NCBI RefSeq assembly: GCF_004295585.1
Contig: NZ_AP019400.1
Span: 1,765,501 to 1,829,500 of the forward strand
From: Cohnella abietis
GTDB taxonomy: Bacteria > Bacillota > Bacilli > Paenibacillales > Paenibacillaceae
Reading direction: 5' to 3'
Length of the DNA stretch: 64,000 nt
Shown here: piece after piece, positions 61,912-64,000 of the stretch
Numbering within the stretch: the first letter of the stretch is position 1
Layout of the letters: every line of letters starts with the position of its first letter
Translations under genes and position numbers: made by a program
Notes under the pieces: model-generated
What the model was told of the DNA's origin: nothing
Seen by the model: only the letters and a program-made list of their open reading frames with translations
Databases searched by the model: none

Positions 61912-62841
61912 TTGTTAAAACTACCAACGACAATTCGAGCATTGCGTTTTATTCTCTTCTTCAAGATTGCCCTTTTTATTATGGTTATGATTGCGTTTTT
62001 TAGAAACTCCGCTGAACCACTTTCGACATCATCTGCGATTAATATTAGTATCTCGTTTCTCGCAATGCTCCTTTTACTGTTTTCAATAAGTAAGAAAAAA
62101 CACTTTCCTTCTATTATTATTTCCCTCGTCGTATTTTGGTTTTCTATTGATATGATACAGATTATGTTGTCTCTTGTTATCGTATTGCTGTTCTTCTTTA
62201 AATCGACGCGCTCTTATTTCCGTAGTGCTAACGCAATATCAGCCCCTTCCACAGATGAGGATGAAGCTCAGCTGGCAGAAGAAGCAGTTGATGAAGATGC
62301 TTCTGGTGAAGCGCAACCGAAGCTGGATGTGAACAAAGCACAAGCCAAATCTCGTAAGGATCCAGAGGTGTATATTCGCGAAGCGACACCTGAGGATGCG
62401 GATACTATCTATTCGTTAATGCACATTGCATTCGAGGAGTATAGAACGGCAATTCCTCCATCTAGTGCACTCGAAGAAACGGATGAATCCGTATTAAGCG
62501 CTCTTCGCGATCAAGGTGAGTCCGCAGCTATTCTCTATGAGGATGATACGGCTACAGCAATGGTCAGGTTTAAGTATGATAGGGATGAGATTTACTTTTT
62601 CCGTCTATCTGTCGTACCGGCACGGCGTAGAAGAGGTTATGCGAAACAATTAGTGAAATGGATTGAGAAGCAAGGAATAACGAAGGGGCTTAATGTTAGC
62701 CGCTGTAAGGTGAGACAGTCCATTCAAAATAATTTGGTACTTTATCAGGATATGGGCTATGAGGTTGTGAATCAGGAGCTAATCGTTCGTCCTGGAGGCA
62801 CGATTAAAGAACTCACTTTGGAGAAGAGAATTGGGTTGTAA
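61912..62841 (+). CDS. Membrane-anchored GNAT acetyltransferase
   Basis: The 309-residue protein starts with TTG after GGGAGGACTTATA. Residues 1-100 hold three membrane helices (FILFFKIALFIMVMIAFF, ISFLAMLLLLFSI and IIISLVVFWFSIDMIQIMLS). An acidic linker (DEDEAQLAEEAVDEDASGE) is followed by a GNAT domain at about 155-300: VYIREATPEDADTIYSLMH, then the acetyl-CoA loop FRLSVVPARRRRGYAKQLVK. GNAT enzymes are usually soluble, so the membrane part is unusual and may place the enzyme near a membrane substrate. The substrate is unknown. Confidence 0.8.
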   Translation: MLKLPTTIRALRFILFFKIALFIMVMIAFFRNSAEPLSTSSAINISISFLAMLLLLFSISKKKHFPSIIISLVVFWFSIDMIQIMLSLVIVLLFFFKSTRSYFRSANAISAPSTDEDEAQLAEEAVDEDASGEAQPKLDVNKAQAKSRKDPEVYIREATPEDADTIYSLMHIAFEEYRTAIPPSSALEETDESVLSALRDQGESAAILYEDDTATAMVRFKYDRDEIYFFRLSVVPARRRRGYAKQLVKWIEKQGITKGLNVSRCKVRQSIQNNLVLYQDMGYEVVNQELIVRPGGTIKELTLEKRIGL

Positions 62842-62889
62842 TTAGTAAGAGCGGTTAGGGAAGGTCTGGTTGGACTTGCCTGTCCTTGA

Positions 62890-62935
62890 AAAGAAGAAGA
62901 TCCTTTCCCTGATTAATAGGGGAAGGATCTTCTTT
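62890..62935. terminator. Terminator shared by the GNAT and Cof-phosphatase genes
   Basis: AAGAAGATCCTTTCCC and GGGGAAGGATCTTCTT form a 15-16-base-pair stem around TGATTAATA, with an A-rich left and T-rich right side, between convergent genes. Confidence 0.88.
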
Positions 62936-62937
62936 GA

Positions 62938-63741
62938 CTATACATTGATAACGAATTTTTGGAGCGCATGAGCGACACCATCGTTGTTGTTGCTTAGGGT
63001 AACGAAATTTGCGATTTCCTTCAGCGCGGGAACTGCATTTTCCATGGCAACACCTAGACCTGCTGCTGCAACCATCTCATGGTCATTCATCGCATCGCCC
63101 ATTGCTATCGTTTCTTCCATTGGAATGCCGTAATGAGCGGCAAGGAAACGTAAAGCGTGGCCTTTCGTGCCTTCGGGATGCATGAATTCCAAGTAGTTAG
63201 GCTTCGACTTAGTCAAATGCACCTTGGAGCCGAATAGCGCTTTAAGCTCAGGCAGCAAAGCATCCAAACGAGCGGGCTCGTCGATGATCAGCAGCTTTGT
63301 TTGTTTTTCATGCTTAATGATTTGACTGAAATCGGGTTCGATCGTATATGGAATATTAGATTGTTTGGCGTAATTTTGGATTTTTTCGCCGTCCGCTTGA
63401 ACATACAGCTTGTCTGCGATATAGCTTTGCAAATGTAAGCCATGTGCCTGACAATATTCAAATAATTGCTGAGCCACATCAGTTGGCACGGAACGCTCAT
63501 ATAATACTTCTTCGTCCATCAAATTTTTGATCAGTGAGCCTTGGTAAGTAATGATCGGTACGTTCAGCCCAACTTGACGGGCAATTTTCTGGGCGGAATC
63601 AAACATTCTCCCAGTAGCAATAGTGAGATGCGCTCCTTTGGCGATTGCATCATTCAAAGCTTGGCGGGTTGTATCAGACACTGTCAATTCGTCAGTTAGC
63701 AGAGTATCGTCTAGATCCATAGCAATAAGGCGGTAAGGCAT
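62938..63741 (-). CDS. Cof-type HAD-superfamily phosphatase
   Basis: The 267-residue protein begins MPYRLIAMDLDDTLLTDE with the DxDxT nucleophile motif. It continues with THE GRMFDSAQ-type motif II (TIATGRMFDSAQKI), a C2 cap in the middle and the final GDAMNDHEMVAAAGLGVAME. These are the four HAD motifs of the Cof/YidA group, which dephosphorylate sugar phosphates and similar metabolites. GAGAGGGAGAAACC stands before the ATG on the complement. Substrate cannot be told from sequence. Confidence 0.92.
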   Translation of the reverse strand: MPYRLIAMDLDDTLLTDELTVSDTTRQALNDAIAKGAHLTIATGRMFDSAQKIARQVGLNVPIITYQGSLIKNLMDEEVLYERSVPTDVAQQLFEYCQAHGLHLQSYIADKLYVQADGEKIQNYAKQSNIPYTIEPDFSQIIKHEKQTKLLIIDEPARLDALLPELKALFGSKVHLTKSKPNYLEFMHPEGTKGHALRFLAAHYGIPMEETIAMGDAMNDHEMVAAAGLGVAMENAVPALKEIANFVTLSNNNDGVAHALQKFVINV

Positions 63742-63919
63742 TGGTTTCTCCCTCTCTGTATGAAGCTAATTTATGATTACACTTATTATCGTACCATTGT
63801 AACCCATATCTCCAAAGTCGAAAAGCCAGCTATCCGTGTATTCGTAGTAGGAATGCCCGCGGGAGAGGGGAGATTTGGGTGAGAGGATTACTTTGGTGGT
63901 AGGTATTAGGGAAAGTAAT
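63742..63919. other. Intergenic region between the Cof-phosphatase gene and the CRISPR end
   Basis: It holds the promoter region of the reverse phosphatase gene and about 100 bases of G-rich sequence before the terminal CRISPR repeat. I see no gene and no clear RNA in it. Confidence 0.5.
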
Positions 63920-64000
63920 GTTTCCATCGTCGCTCCCGCATAGGGAGCGACTCGATAGACCTCTTAATGTGTTTTGCATTATGGTGGTTTCAATCCACGC
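63920..64000 (-). CRISPR. End of a type I-C-like CRISPR array (degenerate terminal repeat, one spacer, start of next repeat)
   Basis: Bases 63920-63951 (GTTTCCATCGTC, then GCTCCCGCATAGGGAGCGAC) are a 32-base repeat. Bases 63987-64000 (GTTTCAATCCACGC) are the first 14 bases of the next copy, cut by the window edge. The type I-C repeat ends ...GTGGATTGAAAC on the complement, so the array reads on the minus strand. Against that repeat, as I know it, the first copy differs at three positions, all in the GTTTC end, as is usual for the repeat farthest from the leader. The spacer is 35 bases (63952-63986). Leader and cas genes, if any, lie beyond the right edge. Confidence 0.85.

Overview
The window looks like a chromosomal segment of a Paenibacillus/Cohnella-type Gram-positive bacterium (Paenibacillaceae). 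The basis is the strong AGGAGG-type ribosome binding sites, Bacillus-style LexA boxes, a PBSX-type (Xkd) phage tail module, copper-amine-oxidase-like stalk domains, a Btr-type AraC regulator and DUF5702/DUF6382 Tad proteins. The genus is an inference from gene content.

Layout. (1) 1-13.7 kb is the right part of a prophage with a contractile, PBSX-like tail: tape measure, LysM hub-associated protein, XkdQ to XkdU baseplate genes, tail fibres, holin and a multidomain endolysin. An SOS-controlled cassette of a LexA-type HTH without protease domain, a WYL-like small protein, an unknown protein and a YolD-like protein follows. (2) 13.7-21.9 kb is a Tad/Flp pilus locus. Its first gene is only the 3' third of the cpaF/tadA secretion ATPase, so the prophage sits inside cpaF. 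TadB, TadC, a Flp-type pilin, TadE/TadG-like pseudopilins, a prepilin peptidase and an FHA protein follow. (3) 21.9-37.6 kb is housekeeping: nucleoside-sugar-type oxidoreductase, endonuclease IV, PurU, transketolase, PpnP, a hydroxyacid dehydrogenase fused to a PilZ domain, Pgi, a Btr-like regulator and a siderophore-binding lipoprotein behind a Fur box. Intergenic gaps here hold arrays of tandem repeats with an exact 52-bp period. (4) 38.5-56.5 kb is one long exopolysaccharide operon ending in a terminator at 56.57 kb. (5) 56.6-63.7 kb holds YigZ, YjbQ, a sulfate ABC transporter behind a possible CymR box, a membrane-anchored GNAT protein and a Cof-type phosphatase. (6) The last 81 bases are the degenerate terminal end of a type I-C-like CRISPR array that continues outside the window.

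How the genes fit together. In the EPS operon a phosphatase, a Wzz-like adaptor and a BY-kinase control chain length. A PglF-like 4,6-dehydratase, PglE-like aminotransferase and PglD-like acetyltransferase would make a UDP-diacetamido-trideoxyhexose. A glycosyltransferase fused to a PglC-like phosphoglycosyltransferase would start the lipid-linked unit. GalU, Ugd and a UDP-glucuronate 4-epimerase supply uronic acids, and a flippase and Wzy-like protein export and polymerise. The most notable points are the prophage that interrupts cpaF and carries SOS control, the dehydrogenase-PilZ fusion, and the strictly 52-bp repeats.
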